Under the pieces are notes generated by a model. It was not told the DNA's origin. It made no database searches and worked only from the letters and a program-made list of their open reading frames with translations. Shown one piece after another: positions 34,267 through 45,735 of a DNA stretch of 64,000 nucleotides. The stretch is from Kuschelorhynchus macadamiae. Its lineage: Eukaryota > Arthropoda > Insecta > Coleoptera > Curculionidae. The stretch spans positions 402,001 to 466,000 of the forward strand of contig JAUTXW010003391.1 in NCBI GenBank assembly GCA_030620095.1. The letters are read 5' to 3'. Position 1 is the stretch's first letter, and each line of letters begins with the position of its first letter. A program made the translations under genes and the position numbers.

Positions 34267-34404
34267 CGAATTTCCATATCCCTTCCTTTTTCCGTAACGC
34301 TGTTTTGTATAGTTGCGTAACAGCAAGTGTATTCCGGAGGTATCCCTGGCTTAAGAAATGTGACAAAACTATATTCCTAGATTCCAAATCAGAATTTGAT
34401 ATTT
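34267..34404 (-). CDS. Host gene, exon 4 of 8 visible
   Basis: Acceptor TCCTCCTTTTCCTATACTAG before 34404; donor TTCG followed by GTAAGG after 34267. In the only open frame it reads ISNSDLESRNIVLSHFLSQG, YLRNTLAVTQLYKTALRKKE and GIWKF. The exon starts with two bases and ends with one base of split codons, giving Lys with exon 3 and Asp with exon 5. The exon is only 138 bp and has no start codon. It sits 0.5 kb from a Penelope copy. The family is unknown; the sequence has an amphipathic helical look. Confidence 0.8.
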
Positions 34405-34904
34405 CTAGTATAGGAAAAGGAGGATAATAAGGCCATTTCTGATACTCCTCAAGGAGATGAAGAGCTAAAAATAGGCAGCGCTAAATAGTAATTCAAAATA
34501 TGTTACACCAACTCTAACAAGTATATATATTAACTTATCTATTTTTTTATGCGTTATTTAAGGTCGTTAAAAGAGGTAAAATTAAATATATTCATAATAT
34601 TTATATACACAATTATATGGTCAATCCTGTGTTTCTTAAGAAGCCGACCCGTGTTGTTAAAAACTGTTTGGCTCCCTCTTAACATGGAAATTTCCTTCCG
34701 AATCACTTTGTATATATAAAGAGGGAGTCAATACTCGATAAAGTATTTTTGCAGTCTATGCTTTATATGTTAAATTTACCAACAAACTATATTTAGTGTA
34801 TTTACCAATTGAAATAAATTTGTTGTGAAAAATGCACAATAGCTCAGGATACATTTGAAATACTAAAATCTAGAGCTACGTCTAACATATAGAGTAGATA
34901 AATA

Positions 34905-36680
34905 AAATGAAATTTTATGGGATTAGACCGTGTTAAATTGGAATTACTATCCGTTTCGCCTTCGAATGCACCAGGCATCTTCAGGGATCTTTACTTCATG
35001 AGATCTGAACACTGAAGGAGCTCGGAGAGATTCAGGCGGGCTTTTATACTCTGTGTTAAGATCGGTTTCCACGTGTGATGTAGACCGTACCCCGTATCTC
35101 TATTGACATTTTTTATATGTTTGAAAATGTCAATAGATTCCCTAATTTTTTGTTTATAAAATCCTGGAACCGATGCTAGAACCTCGGTTTCCTTTACATT
35201 TATAATATGGCCAGTGGTATGCTGTTGTTCAGCTACAGCAGATCGAACAATTTGTTTCTTTTTAATACATCGTTCATGTTAAGTCTAGTTGATATTGAGG
35301 GTCCTGTTTCTCCCCCATATACTTCTCTACAAGAGCAGGGAATTTTATATACTCCTTCTGTTTAAAAAGGTACAATATCTTTCGGGGATCGCAAGCATTG
35401 TCCAATCTTCTTATGTGTATTGAAGATTATACGTATGTTGGACCGCCGAAGTAATCGTCCTATTTTGTCTGTAGTGCCATGTACGTAAGGAAGAACAACA
35501 TTACCTAACCGTGGCTCCTTATCATCCTCCTTTCGCGAAGTTGGATGAACTAGTGTTTTGGTTTTAGTGGAGCGGATGTTAGAGAAATATCTTCCAAGCC
35601 TTCTATAAAGATATTCGCTATCACAGGTGATAGAGAGGAGATCCCATAGCTGCCCCTGAAGTTTGTTCATACAACGTTCCTTGAAAAATGAAACAAGTAG
35701 ATGTAAGACATGCTTTTCTTCCACTAGATCTATTAGGTTCTTATCAAGACTATTATGATCCAATATGTCTGATATAATGGAAATTGAGTCATTGACAGGA
35801 ACATTTGTGTATAGTGATTCTACATCGAAACTGACCAAAATATCTTCGGGATCCAACCGGATTTCCTTAAGTTTTTCCACGAAATGTGCAGAGTTTTTTA
35901 TACAATAATCTGTTTTTCCAGTGAGTGGATTAAGAAAGTTTGAAAGATATTTACCTAGTTTGTATGTGGGCGAGTCTATTGCACTGACGATCGGTCGAAG
36001 TGGTACAGTTGGCGTCAGATAAATCCGTACGGTGTCAAATGAGTATAACCTCATTTTATAATATTTTGGTAATACGGACTTCTATTTTTACCTGTTACGT
36101 AGGTTACAACCATACGGATTGAGTGGTTTTAAATGTATATTAAGGTTTTTTACGTAACTGAAGGATTTGTTCTATATTAAGTTGGGCCCTAGGCGCTTAT
36201 CTAAGCCCAAACTCTGACTGAAAAACGGCCGTTAATTTGCTTTTTTGAGTGTAATTTGGAACGCAGTGATCGCAGAATTTGGAGGTCGGTAGACGCAAAT
36301 TTACCAATTGCATATAGAAAAAATATCAAGCAATTCAGCCGTACTGATTTATCTGTCGCCAACTGTACATTGTTCTTGTATATCTTGGAAAGACCGCATA
36401 ACTTGAGAATCTTGGAGCTGCTTGGTTTTAATGATTTCTTTTCCGCTGGTGGTCTGGACTGCGTTAATCAGATTGCTGATGCATCTTTCTATTCTACTGG
36501 TAGGGTCTATCTGCATAACCTTATAGGTGTTGTTTTCCAACAGTTGAGCTATCTTTTCCACATAGTCCGTTCTGTTCATGACGACTGTAGCGTTGCCTTT
36601 ATCTGCTGGACGGACCAAAATGTTTTCATGTTCATTAAAGCTCTTCATTGCTATTTTTTCGGCTGAGAAGAGACAAGAAC
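34905..36680 (-). mobile_element. Penelope-like element, minus-strand copy of an inverted pair
   Basis: In order on the minus strand: an N-terminal RT part (36690-36349, ILVRPADKGNATVVMNRTDY), then a frame-broken stretch. Next is the RT core (36054-35362), with PLRPIVSAIDSPTYKLGKYL and ILVSFDVESLYTNVPVNDSI. A decayed GIY-YIG endonuclease follows near 35345-35270 (shifted frame, KYMGEKQDPQYQLD). The 3' end at 34990-34945 carries a hammerhead-like motif (CTGAAGA, stem, GCGAAAC). The YTNVPV block before the catalytic YADD region is intact, but the rest of the palm is scrambled. The element is dead. Confidence 0.85.
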
Positions 36681-38055
36681 AATGTACCACTTCGACCGAT
36701 CGTCAGTGCAATAGACTCGCCCATATACAAACTAGATAAATATCTTTCAAACTTTCTTAACCCATTCACTGAAAAAATAGATACTTTTATAAAAAACTCT
36801 GCACATTTCGTGGAAAAACTTAAGGAAATCCGGTTGGATCCCGAACATATTTTGGTCAGTTTCGAAGTAGAATCACTATACACAAATGTTCCTGTCAACG
36901 ACTCAATTTCCATTATTGGATCATAATAATCTAGATAAGAACCTAACAGACCTAGTGGAAGCTTGTCTTACATCTACTTATTTCATTTTTCACGGAACTT
37001 TTTATGAACAAACTTCAGGGCCAGCTATGGGATCTCCTCACCTGTGGTAGCGAATATCTTTATAGAAGCCTTTGAAGATATTGTATGTGTGTGTAAGTAT
37101 GACCTCATGGACAGGACAATCTTCTCATATTTCTGGATCACCTCAATCAACATCATAATATCAAGTTCACAATGGAAATTGAATCTAATGAGACAATTCC
37201 CTTTCTAGATGTATATGTTCAAAGGAAGGAAAATGGCACATTAGGACATTCTGTGTACAGAAAATCGACGCATACAAATAGATACTTAAATGCAAATTCC
37301 CACCACGATCCAGCACAAAAGAAATCGGTTATTAACTCACTAGTATTTAGAGCCATTTAGATTTCTGATCAAGATTCTCTAACATCGGAAACATCGAAAC
37401 TGACTGACTTAAAAAAATAATAGTAACTCCGCGAAAGGAGGATGATAAGGAGCCATTGTTAGGTAATGTTGTTCTTCCTTACATATATATTATTTAACAT
37501 ACTTCCTTACATATATATTACATAAGATTGGACAATGCTTGCGATCTCCGAAAGATATTGTACCTTTTCAAACAGAAGGAGTATATAAAATTACTTTTCA
37601 AACAGAAGGAGTATATAAAATTACTTGCTCCTGTGGAGAAGTATATGTGGGAGAAACAGGACGCTCAATATCAACTAGACTGTAAGGAACATTAACGATG
37701 TATTAAAAAGAAACAAATTGTTCAATCTGCTGTAGCTGAACACCAGCATACCACTGGCCATATTATAAATGTAAAGGAAACCAAGGTTCTAGCATCGGTT
37801 CCAGGATTTTATAAAATTAGGGAATCTATTGAAACTTTTAAACATACAAAAAATGTCACTAGAGATATGGGTTGGACCGTGGAAACCGATCTTAACACAG
37901 GGTCACGGTTCGGCGAGCACAAGTCGGGTATAAAAGCCCGCCTGAATCTCTCCGAACTCATGTGTTCAGATCTCGTGGAATAAAGATCCCTGAAGATGCC
38001 TGGTCCAGGCGAAACGTCGGATACTAATTCCAATTTGACACGGATAATCCCAAGA
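36681..38055 (+). mobile_element. Penelope-like element, plus-strand copy of the inverted pair
   Basis: It begins inside the RT (36648-36926 frame: PLRPIVSAIDSPIYKLDKYL, ILVSFEVESLYTNVPV). It then shows IPFLDVYVQRKENGTLGHSV and YRKSTHTNRYLNANSHHD (37172-37360), typical of the RT C-terminal part. The GIY-YIG nuclease start ITCSCGEVYVGETGRSISTR lies at 37618-37677. The 3' region at 37740-38055 ends in a hammerhead-like motif (37990-38018). It meets the minus copy head to head at about 36680. A 29-bp tandem duplication (CTTTTCAAACAGAAGGAGTA and following) occurs at 37563-37620. Confidence 0.85.
37985..38025 (+). ncRNA. Hammerhead-like motif with altered core
   Basis: CTGAAGA (37990-37996, one base different from CTGATGA), a perfect GCCTGG/CCAGGC stem II, then GAAACGTC at 38011-38018. 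The Penelope terminal architecture is kept but the catalytic G8 region is changed, so self-cleavage is doubtful. The minus-strand partner at 34990-34945 has the same CTGAAGA. Confidence 0.55.
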
Positions 38056-38159
38056 ACCATGATTTCTTAATTTACCAATCCTGTGAATCGAATTCAAAAA
38101 ACTTTTTTAAGGTCGAGAGCTCGATTCTTTCTCACATTCATCACAAATTTACATGACCG

Positions 38160-39055
38160 CGAAACACAAACCAGAATGCGGAGTTTTCCTTTTCTAGGTG
38201 TTTAAGATGCACTTGGATCCAATGTCTACAATCGTTCTGTGGGGCACCCGAGTATGCAATACAGGGTGTATAGAAATTCTTGATTAAATCAAAATTTAAA
38301 AGGCTAGTACTTTAAAGTTTTTTTTCGAAGTGTACATACGTGTACAAGTGAGATACGTGTACGTCTGGTACGAACACTAGGCAGGACGGGCTAGATATTG
38401 AGTACAGGACCTTTTTCCGAAGTGTTAGAGATACATGTACGACTGTTTCACTCACTAAACTGGATACCCTCTGCAACAGTATCCCCATGTCACATTATAT
38501 GAAGAAACATAGGGTTTTTCAAAAGTTAAAGTTGTGGCAAGGTAGATATTGTGAATGTGTTAGTTTAATAGCTCCAACCGTGGATTTTCAGCAGTGGCTC
38601 CCTGGACTCTGTAAGTTAGATTATGTTTTTAGCGATGTAGAAGTGAATATATTTTTTTTGTTTTGTTTGAAATTGGGTTTTCAATACAATCGGAGTTGTC
38701 ACGTCCAATCGGCAAACCGGGTAGTATGGCGGGAGTGCCCAGACTAATAAGTGAAACAAAAAGGTATACGAAATTCAAGGTCCAGTTTTTCAAATTTGAT
38801 TTAATTTTATAACATTTTCTGCACACCCTCTATTCAATATCTGATTGTCCGACCTAATGTGTGAAACAGACGTATACGTATCTTGAACATTTCTAAAAAA
38901 AAAACTTCAAGGTCCAGTTTTTAAAATTTTGATTTTATCTTATAACAATTTCTACACACTCTGTACTGCATATTCGAGTGCCCCACACATCAGATCCAAG
39001 TATATCCAAAACAGCTAAAAAATAAAAACTCCGTACTCTGGTTTTTCTTTTGCAA
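38160..39055. mobile_element. Palindromic element with TACAGGGTG-type arms
   Basis: The left arm 38165-38320 (AATGCGGAGTTTTCC, CACTTGGATCCAATG, GTGGGGCACCCGAGTATGCA, ACAGGGTGTATAGAAATT) is matched in inverse by 38890-39055 (AATTTCTACACACTCTGTAC, TGCATATTCGAGTGCCCCAC, AGATCCAAGTA, ACTCCGTACTCTGG). Inside, a second related unit (AGGTCCAGTTTTTCAAATTTGATTTAATTTTATA) is present twice (38780 and 38915). There is no transposase frame. It is MITE-like. Confidence 0.65.
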
Positions 39056-39325
39056 TCATATTTATTTCTGATGGATGTACACAATTAGATAATTTTGATT
39101 TTTCCTAGCAAATTAAAATAAAATGAATGACGAATACAGAGTCCTATAAAGAAGAACTTCCTCTCGGCAGTAAAAGGCTTTTTAAAATGGGTTCGTTAGT
39201 AACGGAAATATGGAGTTTTGAAATTAATATTATATATAAATAATGGTTGGTGTAATATAAGTGTTGACCAGTGTACTAGGAGTATAACACTTCGATTAAA
39301 GCAAAACATAATTATTTTAATAATA

Positions 39326-39535
39326 TCAGTAAATTGTCTTCATACTGAATGGTAAATTAAACATATCGATCAGTAATTGTGGTTTTAATTTAGTCTTTGT
39401 CAATGAAACAGAAACATATCTGAGTCCAGCAAACCACAAAAAGAATCCTCGAATTTGCATAGTCGCATTCACAATACTTTTGTAATTGGCACCGAGATTT
39501 TGAAGAACGGGTTGAAGGGAAAGCAGCAAGGAAAT
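39326..39535 (-). other. Unassigned protein-like frame
   Basis: About 70 codons on the minus strand read KISLLLSLQPVLQNLGANYK, SIVNATMQIRGFFLWFAGLR, YVSVSLTKTKLKPQLLIDMF and a short tail to TGA. The composition looks coding. No good acceptor precedes it and its phases do not fit between exons 3 and 4 of the host gene, so it is probably not part of that gene. A retroelement fragment is possible. Confidence 0.3.
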
Positions 39536-39863
39536 CTTATTTTTTGGTTTTACTCAAAATTACGGAATTCATAATCTGATATTTTTTATAATTTTTGGCA
39601 CATTAAAAGAACTAATAGAATAACTTTTGGATTGTTGATTTTGGATAACAACATTCTGCTTTAAGCGTTTGCTGATGAAGTATTTTAACCCTAGTTTTTT
39701 TTTTGACTATTGCCTCTGGGACACCTTGTATAAATTGTATGTATTTGATTGAAGATATTCTGTAAATTATAAAGATAATAAAGTTATTATTAAAAACAAA
39801 TACGCAACAGTTTCATAATGATAAGTTTACTAACCACTAAATACTAATGACTAAAATACTTAC

Positions 39864-39978
39864 TTGGACAAGCTAGAATTTCGTAAGTTAATTCAGGTTT
39901 GGTCGAAACTAAAAGTTTTGCAATAAACAAATATCTACCGACTATAGATATGCCAACACGAATATCGGTGATAAAAAG
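39864..39978 (-). CDS. Host gene, exon 3 of 8 visible
   Basis: Acceptor TTTGTCGTTTTTAG before 39978; donor CCAA followed by GTAAGT after 39864. The 115-bp exon starts in phase 0 and leaves one base of a Lys codon completed by exon 4. It reads LFITDIRVGISIVGRYLFIA and KLLVSTKPELTYEILACP. It is hydrophobic, probably two helices. It was found from splice signals alone and has no ATG in frame. The family is unknown. Confidence 0.8.
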
Positions 39979-40219
39979 CTAAAAACGACAAACTTACATT
40001 ACAAACTTGTAATTTTCAATATAGAAGGCACAACATATTAATCAAGCAGTATTTCTAATTTCAATTTAAATTCAAATTTTCAGACCATTTAAGGATAAAA
40101 AATATTTAACCTTATAAAAATAATTCAAAATTCTTCAAAGTTTCTGCATTCTGGAATTAGAAGTACTACCCCAAGCATTAAATACTATTAGGTTAGAACA
40201 CTAAGAGTAGCATAATACG

Positions 40220-40411
<192 letters not shown>

Positions 40412-40419
40412 ATATATTA

Positions 40420-42189
40420 GGTCATTTAAAAAAAAAAGTTCGTATGAACATGTGTCCGATTCTGAGATACGGGGTGTTAAAGTTTAAAAAAAATCGGTTT
40501 TTTATAAACATCATAAATATCCTTAAGCCGATTTGGTTGAAATTTAGCAGAGTCATTTTTAGTACTAAGGCCCTAATTAAGTCTCAACTAGACTGAAGTT
40601 TTCGAGAAAAAAAAATAAAAATGACTAAACCATTTTAAAAATTATCCATGGACAACATTAAAAAAATAAAAACTATGTATTAATTACTATACATAAATTA
40701 CAGATAAAATAAAAAATAAACAATTTCGACCTTAGAGGAGATGAACAAAATGACATCTAATAATACACGATTGCAATCGCTTCGTCATTGATTGTCTGAT
40801 ACGTTTAAAAATCCCTAGAGATTGCCACTGTCGATTATTCGATTTCTCAAGTCGTTTACAACTAGTACAGGAGGTTTATAAACCAGAGCCTTCAGATGAC
40901 CATATAAATAGAAATCTAAAGGATTCATATCAGAACTACGAACTGGCCAATTTTGAGGACCTGCACGTCCGATTCAGCAATTAGGGTAAGTAATGTCGAG
41001 ATGCTGACGAGCAAAGACTCTAAAATGAGCTGGGGCCCCGTCGTGCACAAACCACATATTCGCTCTAACATGTAGGGATACATGTTCTAACAAACTAGGT
41101 AAATTTGCCAATTAGGTAGTCATCAATAATTCTTTCCCATACTTTCAGCGAAAATTGTTGCAGAAAATGACTTTCTCTAATAACGTGGAGATTTTCGTCG
41201 GCCCAAAAATGGTAGTTATGATAATTAATGATAGCATCTCGTGAAAAATTTGTATATTGTAATATTGTTATTGTGTGCTACCGTATGAAGCAACTACCTA
41301 CAAAACAATAATCTCGGATGAAAATCCCGAGGCAGTAAAGCTTAAACCAGCTATATGTGATATGGGTACAGTAGATTTCTTTTTAAAACTTCCCAAACTG
41401 TTTTTTAGGCTGACTTGAAGCTGCAATGCAATCTTCCTGGTACTATTTGAAGGATCTTCTTCGACCGCATTAAGTATAGCTTCTTCTAGTTCAGGCGTTG
41501 TTACAGTTTCTGGTCTTCCACCCCCTGTATTTTTATTAAAACTACCAGCTTCACTTAATCTTGCATGTATCGTTCTAAATGTTTTAGCCCATCGAATTAC
41601 TCTGTTAGGATATGTCTTGGTAAATTCCTTGTACCTCTTCCGAATTTCCATTTGCTAATCCATAAATAAAGTACATGTCAGTCATATCGGAATTACTAAA
41701 AATATTCATAATGGAATCACTGCTAACTGACAACTTTAAAATTTACTGATATGACAGTGACAGTACTATCACTGTATGCTGATACCAGTAAGGTAAACTC
41801 CCCCAGGTAGGTGTAAAAACATTTAGAGTGGTTTAAAGTAGTTTTTTTTGTAATCGAAAATGAAGCTAGATACGAACAAAACACAAGAGACGAAAATGTT
41901 GTATTTTACTATACAAAACTGCACAAAGGGTCAGTGGCATACTATTTTTCTCATGTTGATGGTTGCGGTGCCCCTTGACACACTATTGGATCCAATAACT
42001 TTAATCTAGCTAGGGCTAAATTAGCGCCTTAGTACTACAAATAACACTGCCCAATTTCAACCAACTCGGCTAGGCATATTTATGATATTTATAAAAAAAA
42101 TAATTTTTTTTTAACTTTAACACCCTTTTTCTCAGAATCGAGACAACTGCGGACACATGTTCATAGGAACTTTTTTTCTTAAAATGACC
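40420..42189 (-). mobile_element. TA-flanked Tc1/mariner-type element (DD41D-like), inactive
   Basis: Terminal inverted repeats start GGTCATTT and end AAATGACC. They extend over about 120 bp at each end (GAACATGTGTCCGATTCTGA at the left, TCAGAATCGAGACAACTGCG and ACACATGTTC at the right) and are flanked by TA at 40418-40419 and 42190-42191. TA duplication is the rule for the IS630-Tc1-mariner superfamily. Length 1770 bp. It contains one transposase on the minus strand. It is the only DDE copy here with clear boundaries and target duplication. Confidence 0.85.
40800..41651 (-). pseudogene. Transposase of the 40.4-42.2 kb element
   Basis: It starts at ATG 41651 with a DNA-binding region (EIRKRYKEFTKTYPNRVIRW; GRPETVTTPELEEAILNAVE; STRKIALQLQVS, helix-turn-helix). 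After a break near 41290, FWADENLHVIRES (first catalytic Asp) and FSLKVWERIIDDYLIG follow at about 41200-41100. Next are MWFVHDGAPAHF (second Asp) and IGRAGPQNWPVRSSDMNPLD, then FYLYG (third block). I count 41 residues between the second Asp and the final Asp. At least one in-frame stop (before IGRAGP), a frameshift and an internal deletion disable it. Confidence 0.8.
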
Positions 42190-42191
42190 TA

Positions 42192-42953
42192 AGGAATCAC
42201 CTTCTGGAGTTACGTACCGTAGTTAGAGAACACCCTGTGTATATGTATATGTATAGCGAGCGGCCATATCTCATAAGATATTGGTCGTATAGATTTGAGG
42301 AAAAAAAATCATAACAAAAGTCGCTAAGAGAAATTGCTGAAAATTATTTTCGAGTTTGTCAAACGTCCGCTAGAGGGCGTAACAACCAACACCAAGTAGA
42401 AAAATGGGGTTTTTATAGAATTTTGCCTAATGAAAATATATCGATGATATCATTTTCATATTTAGTGACCATTTCCCTACACTTTTTGTCTAAAATGTTT
42501 TGTTCTATATATCAAAATAAAGCGGTGGGGGAAGTTCAATTGTTTTTTCAAACAAACCAAGATGTGTCCCGTTTCTTTTGACAGATTTTAGCAAACTTAG
42601 GCTCATATGAAAGAGCATAATTTGCACTACAAAACGCTTATTTGGTTTTGAATTTTTGACTTTTGCTGGCGTCGCTAGATGGCGTTAACTGAATTAGCAG
42701 CATATTTTTTAGTTTTTTTCAAAAAAAAACAAATGTAATGGTATATTCATTTTTACATATTTTAAAAGGGGATAAATTTCTCTATAATTTAATGAAAATA
42801 ATTTATCATCTACCTTTTTTTGAACCGTTGATATTGACCAAAATATTATTTTATTTTATTAAAAAATGTCACGCCACTGCTTTTTGTCAAAATAAAAATC
42901 ATTTTCGTAATCACTTATTAGTTGCTAACAAAAAGAAGCTCTTGCTTTTTTTT
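42192..42953. other. No gene seen; repeat-like
   Basis: Contains GTCCGCTAGAGGGCG near 42368 and CGTCGCTAGATGGCG near 42672. This CTAGATGGCG-type phrase is shared with the long-TIR elements (31362, 32922) and 21302. It is probably a fragment of a related non-autonomous element. No coding sequence. Confidence 0.45.
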
Positions 42954-43062
42954 CGTTAGACGAACGGTTTTGGATTGAAAAAATAAGATGTTTAACAATG
43001 AAAAATCTTAATAAAACTGTCCAACAACATCTTATTTTTTCAATCCAAAACCGTTCGTCTAA

Positions 43063-43064
<2 letters not shown>
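42954..43064. repeat. Perfect 39-bp inverted repeat (hairpin)
   Basis: 42954-42992 (CGTTAGACGAACGGTTTTGG and following) and 43026-43064 are exact reverse complements over 39 bases, with a 33-base spacer. The right arm runs straight into (TA)n. Perfect identity implies recent origin. It could be a tiny MITE or a template-switch product. Confidence 0.9.

Positions 43065-43136
<72 letters not shown>
43064..43136. repeat. (TA)n tract
   Basis: About 72 bp of TA between the perfect hairpin and the 3' end of the CR1-like LINE. Confidence 0.97.
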
Positions 43137-43139
<3 letters not shown>

Positions 43140-43250
43140 TGAAAACAATTATTTATTTCACTAACTCTTTGTATACATACAATTTGCAATTCTCTAATCA
43201 GTGCCTAAACGCTCTGGCCTCTAGAATACCTATGACTAGTGTTGAATACA

Positions 43251-45735
43251 TTAAAGAGATTCACTTAAATATACTTTAATATGTTTAATATGTTTAACAA
43301 ATAACCTATAATTTTGAATATTTCTTATGTTTTCTGGTACCTTGTTGAATGCTTTAGAAGATAAAATATAAGGATTATTTAAGCCTATATTAGTTCTAGA
43401 ATATAATTGATAAATATTATTTTGAGATCTAGTATCATGACTATGTATATTATTGGACATTACAATATTAATATTTGACATTTGCCTTTTATTTAATATT
43501 TTAAACATAATTTTAATTTGTTCTAATTCTAATACAATACTAAGTCTAGGGATGCAAAGTTCATTATACAATCTCATACTTAAATAAAATTTTCAGAACC
43601 GTGTTCTGAAGAATCTGGGCTGAGTCAAAGTTGGTTTTACAACACGACCCCCATATTGGCAATAAATATCTGAAATGTGACAGAAAGAAGGCATTGTAGA
43701 TACTGTGCTTGGTTTTATTGGTAAGATAGTTTCTGCACCTGAATATAATTGGAACCATGGAAATTATTTTTGAAGATATGTGATCAATGTGATTGGCCCA
43801 ATTTAGGTTATTATCAATTTGAAAACCCAAATAATGTATGTGTTGTACTTCATTTATTTTTATGTTATTTATATGTATAGTAAGATTTTGTATATGTTTA
43901 TTTTTTTGCTTAAAGATAATAAAATTTGTTTTGTCAATGTTTATTTTGAGTTTATTATAATATAACCAATTCAAATAAAGGTTTAGGTTACTGTTTACAT
44001 TATCATTTAATGTCCCTTCCCTCCCCCTTGCCATGCTTTTCGCAGGTCAATAAATACCGCCACTACTATAAGACCCCCATTCGAGATATACAGTCGACAA
44101 AGTCCATGGTTGCGCTAAGTGTACTACTATGTTTGATAAAACCATACTGAAACCGATCAACTTCAATATATTTATTTATAAACTTGGTAACCCTTTTTTT
44201 AATTATTTTTTCTATAATTTTTGAAAAAACGCTTATGACTGAAATGGGCCTATAGTTGTTCATGCAATCTTTACTCCCAGATTTAAAAATTGGACATATT
44301 TTACTGATTTTCAATTCTTCTGGAAATATACCAGTTCTTAGGATATTATTAACTAGGGTTGTTAGAATTTTTGTAATGTCATTTTTTAGGTTTATTATGT
44401 CCCTCACCGTCACTTCATCATGTCCTGGAGCAGAATTTTGTTTCAGCTCAGATATGGTTTCACCAATCTCTTGTTCATTAGTTGCCTCTATAAATATACT
44501 ATTTTCACAAAATATATCTTCAAAATCAGGGACATAGCCTAATGCTTGAATTTCATCATTTAGTTCTAGCGCAATGGACTTCCCTATCTCTGAAAAATGT
44601 TTATTTAAGTGCCCTACAATCTCATTGATGTTATCGATTTTATTACCATTAATTATTAAGGTATTAATATGAGTTCCTACATCCTTATCTTTAAAAAAAT
44701 CCATTTACAAATTTCCATTGTTTTCTTACATTGGTATCTGTCGCTTCCCACTTAGTTCTAAAAAAATTGTTTTTTAAGGATGTTATCATATTATTTATTT
44801 TGTTTTTTATTGCCTTAAAATCTAGCTCCAGCTGGAGATTTTGGGGGTTCTTTTTTTTAATTTTATATAATTTATCTCTTTGTTTTATCAAATCGAGAAG
44901 CTCAGCATTAATCCATTCATTATTTCTACGTATTCTGATAAATTTTGTGTATTCAGATTTTTTTTTACATTCTTTTATTATATTAATGAGATCTTGGAAT
45001 GACTCAATATTTTCATTTTTTATGATCTGATTAAATGTATTTCGAAATTTCCTAAAATTTATAGTTTTAATTTCATGTGTAGCTTTAGGTTTGTATGTTC
45101 TTAAATTCTCTTTTATTGAGAATGTTATCAGCCTATGATCTGATAGTGATGCATCCTCAACCCTAACAGAATCACATATATTAATGTTATTAGTTGTTAT
45201 AACATGATCTATAATACTTTTTGAATGTAATGTAGTACGAGTAGCCTGATCATCACTAATTGTATTGTGTATTTTAAAATTATTCAGTGCTAACAAGTTT
45301 TTATATTTTGCAATCTGACTAGCCCTTTCATCCAATAAATTCAAATTTAGATCACCTACTATCACATGCTTTGTACGATATTTAGAGAGCCAATTTTCAA
45401 AATATTCTAAAAATTCAGTACTTGAATATGATGGAGGTCTATACATTGCACTTAGTTTTAACACATTTTCACCTAAGGTAACAGTTATCCAGTTAATAGA
45501 GTAATTTTTTGCAGATTTCTCCACTTCTTGTACCTTAATTCCCTCTTACACATAGATAGAAGCTCCACCTCCCCTGCCTTCTCTGCAGCAGACTCTCTCA
45601 TCAAGACATGTCTCTACTAGAACTAGCACGTCGCAGTCCTGGTTCAACACAAAACACTGAATCTCTTCCAACTTATTTCTTAAACTTTGTACATTAGCAT
45701 ATGCAATATGTATTTTACTTCGAGGCCTTTCTAAT
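43251..45735 (-). pseudogene. LINE ORF2 (endonuclease and reverse transcriptase)
   Basis: The endonuclease opens with IAYANVQSLRNKLEEIQ and LVETCLDE, breaks at a stop after GGASIYV, and resumes in 45524-44691. There it shows LSAMYRPPSYSS, IVGDLNLNLLD, IIDHVITTNNINI and ASLSDHRLITFSI (the Asp-His pair of APE enzymes). RT: SAPGHDEVTVRDIINLK, ICPIFKSGSKDCMNNYRPIS, IEVDRFQYGFIKHSSTLSAT. At about 44070 the frame ends, and sequence resumes after about 30 bp with LYLNWLYYNKLKINIDKTNF and HYLGFQIDNNLNWANHI. The segment that should hold the GVPQGS and YADD motifs is absent. The tail ends at 43251. Confidence 0.82.

Noticed and set aside
36256..36666. 136-codon plus-strand frame
   Set aside because: Antisense shadow of the Penelope RT N-terminal region read on the minus strand (36690-36349).
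39326..39529. Protein-like frame as an extra exon of the host gene
   Set aside because: No polypyrimidine/AG acceptor precedes it, it ends in an in-frame stop, and exons 3 and 4 already join in phase without it.
44256..44537. 93-codon plus-strand frame, and that at 44731-45030
   Set aside because: Antisense shadows of the LINE ORF2 on the minus strand.
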